DNA from: Spirosoma aureum
GTDB lineage: Bacteria > Bacteroidota > Bacteroidia > Cytophagales > Spirosomataceae
DNA: 64,000 bases
Reading direction: 5' to 3'
NCBI RefSeq assembly: GCF_011604685.1
Contig: NZ_CP050063.1
Location: 7,109,001 to 7,173,000 of the forward strand
Each line of letters opens with the position of its first letter. Within the stretch, counting starts at the first letter, position 1. The translations under genes and the position numbers were made by a program. Under the pieces are notes generated by a model. It had not been told where the DNA came from. It saw nothing but the letters and a program-made list of their open reading frames with translations, and searched no databases. This document shows positions 44,151 through 52,144 of this stretch, one piece after another.

Positions 44151-44185
44151 CAAAAGCAGCGTAGCCCAGAACTATGCTGCTTTTG
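44151..44185. terminator. intrinsic terminator after Uma2 gene
   Basis: A 14 bp stem (44151-44164 with 44172-44185, one G-U pair) and a 7 base loop, followed by TTTTA. Located 18 bp after the Uma2 stop; the left arm A run would also permit leftward use. Confidence 0.8.
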
Positions 44186-44244
44186 TTTTATGGGCTTAAA
44201 TACGTTATTTCACTCCCTCGCCTGTTAATCATACTACTTCGTCA

Positions 44245-46137
44245 ATGAAATACCCCTCTACGTTCATTCGAACAGTGCTTTTTCTTGCCCTGTGCATCAC
44301 GCACTACGCCCACGCACAGGAAGATATCCTAAAAAAGCTCCTGGAAATTGCCATCATCGAGCAAAAAGTGATGATGCCGATGCGCGATGGCGTTCGGCTG
44401 GCAACCGATATCTATAGACCTAAAACCGACAAACCGGTCCCAATAATCTTCTCAAAAACCCCTTACAATGCCAATGCCTGGGGCGATGGTGAACTCCGGC
44501 AGAATTCTTATCAGACAGCGCTCGACGCCGTAAAACGTGGGTATGCTTATGTCGTTCAAAATGAACGGGGTAAATTCTTTTCGGAAGGAGACTGGGACAT
44601 TCTTGGGCCACCCACTACGGATGGTTATGATGCTTTTTCATGGATGTCAAAACAGCCCTGGTCGAATGGTAAAATTGGGACATTTGGTTGTTCCTCCACG
44701 GCCGAATGGCAAATGGCCGTAGCCGCCTTAGATCACCCGGCTCACGCAGCGATGGTGCCTATGGGTTTTGGGGCTGGAGTGGGTCGCGTTGGCCCATTTA
44801 TGGAGCAGGGCAACTGGTACAGGGGTGGGGCACAACAGATGCTTTTTACAACCTGGCTATATGGCACTCAAACGGATGCATTTGCCCGCCCGAATTTCCC
44901 AAAAACGGCCACGAGTGATGATTTAACGCGCGTATCCCGGTTTTATGACCTGGCCCCCGAAATGCCTAAAGTCGATTGGGCGCAGGGGCTGAAACACTTA
45001 CCGGTTCAGGATATCATCAAGAATGTGAATGGTCAAAAGGGTATTTACGAAAAGATGATCGTTCGCAAACCGAACGATCCGGATTGGTACAAGGGCGGAC
45101 TTTATCACGATAATATGCCCTTTGGCGTGCCGAGTTTCTGGTTTGTCTCCTGGTATGATGTCTCGAACGGACCGAATCTGGCCTTATTCAACCACGTTCG
45201 CAAAAATGCGACTGATCCGCAGGTTCGCGATAATCAGTATCTGGTCATTGCGCCGACACTGCACTGTGCTTACAAACGGGCCACCGAAAACACCGTTGTT
45301 GGTGAACGGAGCGTGGGCGATGCACGACTGGATTACGATGCGCTCATCTACGGCTGGTTTGATCATTGGCTGAAGGGTGAAAACAATGATATCCTGAAAA
45401 ATACACCCCGCGTCAAATACTACACGATGGGTTCTAACAAATGGCAGACCTCTGATACATGGCCTCCCGCCAATACAGAAATGACTACCTACTTCCTGTC
45501 TGGAGGTGGCCATGCCAATAGCCTCTATGGCGACGGTAAACTCACGACCAAACCACTGGGGAAAGACGAAAAACCGGATGCTTTCGCCTATGACCCAGCG
45601 TATCCGGTTCCTTCGTATGGCGGCAACGTTTGTTGTACGGGCACAGCCATTCAGGGTGGCTCATTTGACCAGCACCAGATGGAAACCCGGCAGGATATTC
45701 TGGTCTATACAACCGAGCCTTTTGCCGATGGAGTCGAACTGACGGGGTCGATTGAACCAACGCTCTACGTTTCGTCGGATGCCAAAGACACGGATTTTAC
45801 GATTAAGCTGATCGACGTTTACCCCGATGGAAAAGCCTATAACCTGGACGAAACAATCCTGCGCGCCCGGTATCGGGATGGGTTCGACAAAGAGGCATGG
45901 ATGGAGAAGGGTAAAGTGTACAAGCTTACGTTAAGCCCGATGGCTACAAGTAATTATTTCGCACCGGGTCATCGGATTCGGGTTGAAGTGTCGAGTAGTA
46001 ATTTTCCCCGTTTTGATCGCAACATGAACACCGGTGGTGATAATTACAGCGAATCGAAAGGCGTAGTAGCACACAATCAGGTGTTTCATTCAGCCCAGTA
46101 TCCGTCGCAGATACGCCTGCCGATTGTAAAAAAGTGA
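44245..46137 (+). CDS. CocE/NonD family (S15-type) hydrolase
   Basis: 630 aa, signal peptide ending AHAQ. Alpha/beta hydrolase core: [17 protein letters not shown], nucleophile S150 in [12 protein letters not shown], a helical cap and the histidine region LHCAYK, followed by a C-terminal jelly-roll domain (about 450-625; [26 protein letters not shown] split, [21 protein letters not shown]). The family includes cocaine esterase, alpha-amino acid ester hydrolases and X-Pro dipeptidyl peptidases; the exact substrate is unknown. Periplasmic. Confidence 0.92.
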   Translation: MKYPSTFIRTVLFLALCITHYAHAQEDILKKLLEIAIIEQKVMMPMRDGVRLATDIYRPKTDKPVPIIFSKTPYNANAWGDGELRQNSYQTALDAVKRGYAYVVQNERGKFFSEGDWDILGPPTTDGYDAFSWMSKQPWSNGKIGTFGCSSTAEWQMAVAALDHPAHAAMVPMGFGAGVGRVGPFMEQGNWYRGGAQQMLFTTWLYGTQTDAFARPNFPKTATSDDLTRVSRFYDLAPEMPKVDWAQGLKHLPVQDIIKNVNGQKGIYEKMIVRKPNDPDWYKGGLYHDNMPFGVPSFWFVSWYDVSNGPNLALFNHVRKNATDPQVRDNQYLVIAPTLHCAYKRATENTVVGERSVGDARLDYDALIYGWFDHWLKGENNDILKNTPRVKYYTMGSNKWQTSDTWPPANTEMTTYFLSGGGHANSLYGDGKLTTKPLGKDEKPDAFAYDPAYPVPSYGGNVCCTGTAIQGGSFDQHQMETRQDILVYTTEPFADGVELTGSIEPTLYVSSDAKDTDFTIKLIDVYPDGKAYNLDETILRARYRDGFDKEAWMEKGKVYKLTLSPMATSNYFAPGHRIRVEVSSSNFPRFDRNMNTGGDNYSESKGVVAHNQVFHSAQYPSQIRLPIVKK

Positions 46138-46355
46138 ACCGGTAGCTTCATAAAAGGGAGCTTCTGAATTTACCAATCGACCAAACTCATTGTCCCGGCA
46201 ACCGAGCGAACAAATTCGTGAACCTCGCTGTTCTCTGAGTACTAAAATAGGCCTTCTTCTCACCAATTTTAGCGAACAACGAGACCCAATACCTTGCTGA
46301 TACGTTAGCGAAGTACTACTTTACGTTTCTTCACTGACACAAAACGACTTTACTG

Positions 46356-47459
46356 ATGAAAGGCTTTCAATTTTCCGATTACGTACCACCCGAACAGAAG
46401 GAAGGCAATAAATTCGACCAACTGCTCAATATTTTCCAGCAATTGTTGCTGCTTACCTCTGGTGATGTAGAGCAGGCTATGTCGTGGATGAGCCAGCTCG
46501 ATCGGCAATATGGCCTTACCGACGACAAATACGGGATTGGCAATTTCTTCGATGACCTGAAAGAAAAAGGGTATCTGACCGAAGAAAATGAAGAAGGTCG
46601 CATTGTGATGACGCCTAAAAGCGAACAAACCATTCGCCGGAGTGCGCTGGAAGAAATTTTCGGTAAACTCAAACGCTCTAAGTCGGGCGGGAATCACAAC
46701 ACACCCTACACAGGTACTGGCGATGAACTCAGCAGCGATCTCCGTTCGTATCAATTCGGCGATACGCTTGAGCAAATCTCGATGACCGAATCGATCAAAA
46801 ATGCCCAGATCAATAGCGGTGTCGAAGAGTTCCATCTGATGGAACGCGACCTGGAGGTAACCGAAAAAGAGCAGAAAACACAGACATCGACCGTATTGAT
46901 GATCGACATTAGCCATTCGATGATTCTGTATGGCGAAGATCGGATTACACCTGCCAAGAAAGTAGCCCTTGCGCTGGTCGAACTGGTTAAACAGAAATAC
47001 CCGAAAGACACGCTGGATATTGTTGTGTTTGGCAACGATGCCTGGCAGATTCAGGCGAAAGAGCTTCCCTATCTGGAAGTTGGCCCGTATCATACAAACA
47101 CCGTGGCCGGGCTGGAACTGGCCATGGATTTGCTGCGTCGGCGGAAAAACAAGAACAAACAGATTTTCATGATCACGGATGGAAAACCAACGTGTCTGAA
47201 AGAAGGGATCAAATATTATAAAAACTCATTTGGCCTTGACCGCAAGGTTGTCAGCAAAACCCTGACTCTGGCTGCCCAATGCCGTCGACTGGAAATTCCG
47301 ATCACGACCTTTATGATTGCCTCCGATCCGTATCTGAAACAATTTGTGCAGGAGTTTACGAAGGTTAACAACGGACGGGCTTACTACAGTGGCTTGCAGG
47401 GTCTTGGCAACATGATGTTTGAAGATTTTCAGCGAAACCGTCGGAAGAATATCAAATAA
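46356..47459 (+). CDS. VWA-domain protein
   Basis: 367 aa, cytoplasmic. The N-terminal ~150 residues are helical (GDVEQAMSWMSQLDRQYGL, RSALEEIFGKLKRSKSGG). The von Willebrand A domain (about 185-360) has the metal site DISHS in TVLMIDISHSMILYGEDR, then a conserved T and D (MITDGKPTCLKEG). Such proteins normally work with a MoxR-type AAA ATPase, but none is in the window. Five bases separate its stop from the next gene. Confidence 0.88.
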   Translation: MKGFQFSDYVPPEQKEGNKFDQLLNIFQQLLLLTSGDVEQAMSWMSQLDRQYGLTDDKYGIGNFFDDLKEKGYLTEENEEGRIVMTPKSEQTIRRSALEEIFGKLKRSKSGGNHNTPYTGTGDELSSDLRSYQFGDTLEQISMTESIKNAQINSGVEEFHLMERDLEVTEKEQKTQTSTVLMIDISHSMILYGEDRITPAKKVALALVELVKQKYPKDTLDIVVFGNDAWQIQAKELPYLEVGPYHTNTVAGLELAMDLLRRRKNKNKQIFMITDGKPTCLKEGIKYYKNSFGLDRKVVSKTLTLAAQCRRLEIPITTFMIASDPYLKQFVQEFTKVNNGRAYYSGLQGLGNMMFEDFQRNRRKNIK

Positions 47460-47464
47460 GCCGT

Positions 47465-48346
47465 ATGCTATCAGCCGTATCGAATAAAGTCGGGACACTC
47501 CTCCCGACTTTGTTTTTGTTCCTCAGTATGGTCACGAATGCACTTAGCCAACCTCTAACCGACTCGCTGACTGCCTATATCCATCGATTACCCAAAAACG
47601 CCCGCATCAGCATCGCCACTAAATCATTGGCCGACAGCAGTTTGTCATTTTATGAGCGAGCCGATGAACGGGTTCCATCTGCCAGCGTGATCAAACTGCC
47701 GATCATGATCGAAGCGATGGAGCGGGTAAAAGCCGGAACCCTCGATCTGGACGAGATTCATATCCTGACGGACTCCGAAAAAACCGGTGGCGATGGGGTT
47801 TTAAAAACCTATTCACACCGTAGCCGCGTCAGCTACCGCGACATGCTCCGGCTCATGATGGTTTTTAGCGACAACACGGCAACCAACATCTTTATCAACG
47901 AACTCGGCCGCGATGCTATCAACCAGCGCATTCGCCAGCTTGGTCTTACCAAAAGCCAGCTTAACCGGGTCATGATGGATACGCTGGCTGCCCGGCAAGG
48001 CCGAGATAATTACGTGACAGCGCGGGAAATGGGTCAGTTGCTGGAGAAAATTTACCGAAAACAAGTCGCAACGCCCGAACTCTGCGATCAGATGATCGAT
48101 ATTTTGAAGCAAAACGAAGATACGAAGACGATCCCCAGTTTGTTGCCAAAAGGAACGGTTGTAGCGCACAAAACCGGCACGCTGACCAACGTCCGGGGTG
48201 ACGTTGGTGTTGTGTATGCAAAATCGGGCAATCAGACTAAGCCGTTTTTGCTGTCTATATTTGTAGAAGGCATCGCCCAACCAGAAGCGGAGCGAATTAT
48301 TGGCGAGGTCGCGTTCATCTGTTATAGCTATTATTCCCACCAATGA
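47465..48346 (+). CDS. class A beta-lactamase-like serine hydrolase
   Basis: 293 aa with an N-terminal signal (ending ALSQ). The beta-lactamase class A fold is clear: S74-V-I-K77 in PSASVIKLPIMIEAM, SDN at 135-137 in MVFSDNTATN, and KTG at 236-238 in VAHKTGTLTNVRGDVG. The omega-loop position of Glu166 holds RVMMDTLAARQG without a matching glutamate, so efficient deacylation of beta-lactams is doubtful. It could be a slow beta-lactam binder or another serine hydrolase. Coupled to the next gene by an ATGA overlap. Confidence 0.88.
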   Translation: MLSAVSNKVGTLLPTLFLFLSMVTNALSQPLTDSLTAYIHRLPKNARISIATKSLADSSLSFYERADERVPSASVIKLPIMIEAMERVKAGTLDLDEIHILTDSEKTGGDGVLKTYSHRSRVSYRDMLRLMMVFSDNTATNIFINELGRDAINQRIRQLGLTKSQLNRVMMDTLAARQGRDNYVTAREMGQLLEKIYRKQVATPELCDQMIDILKQNEDTKTIPSLLPKGTVVAHKTGTLTNVRGDVGVVYAKSGNQTKPFLLSIFVEGIAQPEAERIIGEVAFICYSYYSHQ

Positions 48347-49020
48347 TCAACTTCGCCGATAAAGCCATTGCTTATTACAATTCGCTTGCTGCTCCCACCA
48401 ATCTGCCACCCGACATTGGCGTTATGAATCCGTATCAGGAACCGGTAGTGCAGCATCTGGTCAGCGAATTTTACAGCCGTTTTTTCCATGATAACAGGCC
48501 CCGCATTTTCGTTTTGGGTATTAATCCTGGCCGATTTGGTGCGGGTGTAACGGGGATTTCGTTCACAACACCCCAGAATCTCCGCCGGTATTGTGGTATT
48601 GACAACAACCTGCCCGATACCCCCGAACTTTCAAGCCGGTTTATTTATCAGGTTGTCGAAGCCTTTGGTGGCGCAACAGCGTTTTATGGCCGTTTCTTTC
48701 TGACCTCTCTGTTTCCGCTCGCCTTGACCAAATCAGGGAAAAATTACAATTTCTACGATGACCGAATGACAACCGAAGCACTCTGGCCCGCGATTACTGA
48801 AACCGTTCGAACGCAGATCAACTTTGGCTACGATAGGCGGGTAGCCGTGTGCCTGGGGCGCAAAAACGAGACGTATCTGCGTCGCCTGAACGACCAGCAG
48901 CATTTCTTCGACCGTATTGTTACGCTCGATCACCCGCGTTACATTCTACAGTATAAAACGAAAGTTGTTCCCGTTTATCTCGAACACTATATTTCAACCT
49001 TGTACGACTGCCTGGAATAG
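48343..49020 (+). CDS. SMUG2-type uracil-DNA glycosylase family protein
   Basis: 225 aa. The uracil-DNA glycosylase superfamily motif is FVLGINPGRFGAGVTGISFTTP; further conserved parts are FFLTSLFPLALTK and DHPRYILQY near the C-terminus. This matches the SMUG2 branch seen in Bacteroidota, which excises uracil and related damaged bases. The start overlaps the serine hydrolase stop (ATGA), which is an odd functional pairing that may only reflect compact packing. Confidence 0.88.
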   Translation: MINFADKAIAYYNSLAAPTNLPPDIGVMNPYQEPVVQHLVSEFYSRFFHDNRPRIFVLGINPGRFGAGVTGISFTTPQNLRRYCGIDNNLPDTPELSSRFIYQVVEAFGGATAFYGRFFLTSLFPLALTKSGKNYNFYDDRMTTEALWPAITETVRTQINFGYDRRVAVCLGRKNETYLRRLNDQQHFFDRIVTLDHPRYILQYKTKVVPVYLEHYISTLYDCLE

Positions 49021-49098
49021 GGCCTGAAACCGGCTACCAGTCGTTTTATAAACGTACTTCGCTTATACGTTTGTCAGCTCTCAGCGTAAGCCCTGATT

Positions 49099-49614
49099 TT
49101 ATAACCTGATCAGTTCCAGAATAAATACAACAGGCTCTAGTTTCCCATCACCATCAAAATCATCACTTTCTGCTTTAGACATTTTCAGCGTATTACCGCT
49201 TACTACGGCATCGTACGATTTCGTAGTACGGCTATTGGTTATTGTCAGTTTTGGCCCGGTCAATGTCCAGGTAGAGCCATCTTCAATGGGTCCTTCTCTT
49301 ACGGTTGAGCAGGAAGCAATTGGTGTAGTCGTTATTTTCCCTCCAGCGTTGAACGTAATTTTTGCCTGCTTGACGCATTTAATTACATCATCTCCCAAAA
49401 AGGCACCGTAATAGACGAACAAATCGGCTGTTTTTTGCCCATTTCCCAGCAAATCCACAGCTGGGTCTACCTTATAGGCCGAAATAGTCCAGTTTCCTTC
49501 AATTGATGAAGCTTTTATAACGTCACCGTCATCTTTTCTACAACTTCCCAGCCACCCTATTACAGACAGACCAAGAATACAACCAAACCAGCGCTGTAAT
49601 CTGTATCTATTCAT
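49099..49614 (-). CDS. lipocalin-like lipoprotein, copy 1
   Basis: 171 aa from the ATG at 49614 (MNRYRL), giving a lipoprotein signal with lipobox GWLGSC. The mature part is a lipocalin-like domain as found in many Bacteroidota lipoproteins: SIEGNWTISAYKV, KITFNAGGKITTTP, STWTLTGPKLTI and a final strand. Ligand unknown. About 250 bp upstream is a paralogue on the same strand. A -7 box TACGTTTG lies 53-60 bp upstream. Confidence 0.85.
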   Translation of the reverse strand: MNRYRLQRWFGCILGLSVIGWLGSCRKDDGDVIKASSIEGNWTISAYKVDPAVDLLGNGQKTADLFVYYGAFLGDDVIKCVKQAKITFNAGGKITTTPIASCSTVREGPIEDGSTWTLTGPKLTITNSRTTKSYDAVVSGNTLKMSKAESDDFDGDGKLEPVVFILELIRL

Positions 49615-49666
49615 AAGTGAATTCCCACAAACAACAGCCATTTTCTGTATCGCTAAAGATGAGATA

Positions 49667-49674
49667 CAAACGTA
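49667..49674 (-). promoter_or_regulatory. -7 box for lipocalin-like copy 1
   Basis: TACGTTTG on the minus strand matches TAnnTTTG exactly. The predicted start site is about 45 bp before the ATG at 49614. The -33 element is not well defined. Confidence 0.45.
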
Positions 49675-49809
49675 ACTTAATTCTCAGGCAAGTGAAAACC
49701 AACGTCAAATTCTATTCGGCCAACACAATCGATCTCAGGCCTTTAGCCTCAGTTCGTGCTACGGCAAACGATGCTGGTCAAAGGTCTGAATCTACCGCCG
49801 ACTAAACAC

Positions 49810-49841
49810 AAAAGCAGCCCATTTGAGAACGGACTGCTTTT
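49810..49841 (-). terminator. terminator after lipocalin-like copy 2
   Basis: An 8 bp stem (49810-49817 with 49834-49841) and partly pairing inner bases. A runs on the left and T runs on the right allow use in both directions. It lies 22 bp after the stop of the gene at 49864-50367. Confidence 0.7.
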
Positions 49842-49863
49842 TTCAGTAAAGAGAGAATATGCC

Positions 49864-50367
49864 TTATGCGCGCTTAAATTCGATGACGGTTGTGTAGGTT
49901 TCGTTTTTCCCGTCGCCATCAAGATCATCCTGTTCGGTAACGCTCCAGGTCATTGTGTTACCACCCACGGTCAAATCATATACCTGTGGACCGTCGCTGT
50001 CAGTAATTGTCAATTTATCACCCGTCACTTTCCAGGTTGAGTTATCCGTTGCCGGATTGAAATCGTCGGCATCGCCCGACTGACATTTTGGTGAGGCAAC
50101 GCCCGTCACTTTACCATTGCTGTTGAACGTAATCTTGCTGTCGGTCAGGCAGGTAATCGCGTCAGCACCAACATATTGCTTAATAAGTTCGAGGTAATCT
50201 TCAGTCTGGTTGCCCTGTTTCAATTTCATGCCGGAAATTTTCCAGCTTCCTTCTACCGAATTTGGCGTCACGACATCACCACCGCCATTTTCTTTCTTAC
50301 AACTTCCGAACCAGAGTGGCATTGCCAGTACTAATGCCCATGTGAGTAAACGACCTAATTTCATCAT
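49864..50367 (-). CDS. lipocalin-like lipoprotein, copy 2
   Basis: 167 aa, lipobox LWFGSC. Lipocalin-like domain with SVEGSWKISGMKL, SKITFNSNGKVTG, STWKVTGDKLTITDSDGPQVYDLTV and a last strand ETYTTVIEFKRA. About 35-40 percent of residues look shared with copy 1, including the conserved cysteine before the central strand (DAITCLTD, DVIKCVKQ). Ligand unknown. Own -7 box and terminator, so expressed separately from copy 1. Confidence 0.86.
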   Translation of the reverse strand: MMKLGRLLTWALVLAMPLWFGSCKKENGGGDVVTPNSVEGSWKISGMKLKQGNQTEDYLELIKQYVGADAITCLTDSKITFNSNGKVTGVASPKCQSGDADDFNPATDNSTWKVTGDKLTITDSDGPQVYDLTVGGNTMTWSVTEQDDLDGDGKNETYTTVIEFKRA

Positions 50368-50409
50368 GTTTATTTGTTTCTACTGCTTGAGTTTTTTTCA
50401 GTTTCGAAA

Positions 50410-50417
50410 CAAAAGTA
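50410..50417 (-). promoter_or_regulatory. -7 box for lipocalin-like copy 2
   Basis: TACTTTTG on the minus strand fits TAnnTTTG, 43 bp before the start codon. No strong -33 partner at the usual spacing. Confidence 0.45.
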
Positions 50418-50592
50418 TCGGGGCTACAGATGATCGACAGGGGCAATCGGGTTGAATCGTAAAATCCTATTAACGAAGTGTCATAAGAGTAGGATGAATT
50501 GATTGCGCGGTTATTGTTATAGTAAAAGCCATTAGCCCATTTCTTTTAAAGTCAACAAATTCTGTATAACGTAACTGTAATTCTTCTGACGC

Positions 50593-51941
50593 ATGCGTAT
50601 TTTATTCATTCTACTTCTGTCTTTCGGTCTGTTCAGCCAGCCATTAGCCCAAACCAGTTATCAACCAACGCCCGACAATCTGGCTGCCCGGAAAGCGTTT
50701 CAGGACGATAAATTTGGTCTCTTCATTCACTGGGGTGTTTATAGTATTTTGGGCGATGGAGAATGGGTGATGAACCAGCGGCAGATTCCGATCAAAGACT
50801 ACGAAAAACTCCCGACGTTTTTTAACCCCACTGCCTTCGACGCCAAAGAATGGGTTACTATGGCTAAAAATGCGGGCATGAAATACATCACTATTACGAG
50901 CAAGCACCACGATGGCTTTGCGATGTATGATTCCAAAGTGTCTGATTACGACATCGTTGACCGAACACCCTACAAAAAAGATGTGCTGAAAGCACTGGCC
51001 GATGAGTGCCGTGTGCAGGGCATCAAACTGTTTTTCTACCACTCCCACCTCGACTGGCACCATCCTGACTACTTCCCCGCGGTCAGACCGGTAAAACAGC
51101 AGGCCGCCCCGAAAGTGGTGATTTCGATAAGTACCTCACCTACATGGATACGCAACTATCCGAACTGCTGACCAACTACGGTCCTGTTGGTGGCATCTGG
51201 TTCGATGGCTGGTGGGATCAGTCGGCCCATGATAAAAATGATCCGCATAAAACCGTTGTCGACTGGAAACTCGATCGGACTTACTCCCTCATTCACAAGC
51301 TTCAGCCTGCCGCATTAATTGGCAATAACCACCACGTTGCCCCGTTCCCCGGCGAAGATTTCCAGATGTTTGAGAAAGACCTGCCGGGGCAAAACAAGAC
51401 TGGTTTTAGCGGAGAGTCAGTCATTGGGCAGCTGCCGCTCGAAACCTGCGAAACGATGAATGGGGCCTGGGGTTTCAACATCAAAGACAACCGGTATAAA
51501 AGCACAAAAGATCTGGTGCAGTACCTGGTGAAGGCCGCCGGTCATAATGCCAATTTTCTGCTAAACGTTGGACCGATGCCCAATGGTAGAATTCAGTCGG
51601 AATTTGTCAAAACGCTGGCCGAAGTGGGGCAGTGGATGCAGAAGAATGGCGAAACCATCTATGGTACGCGCGGAGGACCGGTTCCTGCCAGGGATTGGGG
51701 TGTCACGACAGCCGTAGGCAACCGCGTTTTTGTCCATATCCTCAACTGGGAAGATCGCCAGCTAACGCTCCCGCCCGTATCCGGCAAAATCCGCTCGGCT
51801 AAACTGTTTGCCGACAAGAGCCCGGTTAAGGTCGTTCAAACGCCCGAAGGCATTGTGTTAACCATGAATTCGGGCCCTTCAGCTGATGCCACCGATACAA
51901 TCATTGAACTGGAAATGGCTCCCGAAGTAGCTAAGAAATAA
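50593..51941 (+). pseudogene. alpha-L-fucosidase (GH29), frameshifted
   Basis: The first frame (50593-51171) encodes a signal peptide and the GH29 start: [34 protein letters not shown] and [15 protein letters not shown], then diverges. In the frame one base later the protein continues [20 protein letters not shown] and onward through GGIWFDGWWD (catalytic nucleophile aspartate) and LLNVGPMPNGRI to the C-terminus at 51941. The break is at 51075-51079, where CCCC would need to be CCCCC. As read the enzyme is inactive. Restored length (about 450 aa) is normal for a GH29 enzyme. Confidence 0.9.
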
Positions 51942-51998
51942 GTGGGCAGGTTTTCGTTTTCTGTAGAAACCGCTAAGCATTTGTATGGGTTATTTTTT

Positions 51999-52033
51999 TG
52001 CCGATGGCCGCAAAAATACTGCGGCCATCGGCA
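51999..52033. terminator. hairpin terminator after fucosidase gene
   Basis: A 13 bp perfect stem (51999-52011 with 52021-52033) and 9 base loop, preceded by TTTTTTT and followed by TTTTG. Located 58 bp after the fucosidase stop. Confidence 0.75.
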
Positions 52034-52144
52034 TTTTGACTGGCTTAAATCGGCGGCAAAATGGGTTTTATTTGTAAAATCTTCCCCCTGATTGTAGTAT
52101 TACCGTTCAGAATCTACCTCAGAGATTGATTGATACTTCTCAAC

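Noticed and set aside
46350..47093. 247-codon minus-strand frame inside the VWA gene
   Set aside because: Lies opposite a clear VWA-domain coding sequence; its translation has no recognisable domain and follows the complementary codon pattern.
47813..48343. 176-codon minus-strand frame opposite the serine hydrolase gene
   Set aside because: The plus-strand protein has all beta-lactamase-family motifs here; the opposite frame shows none.
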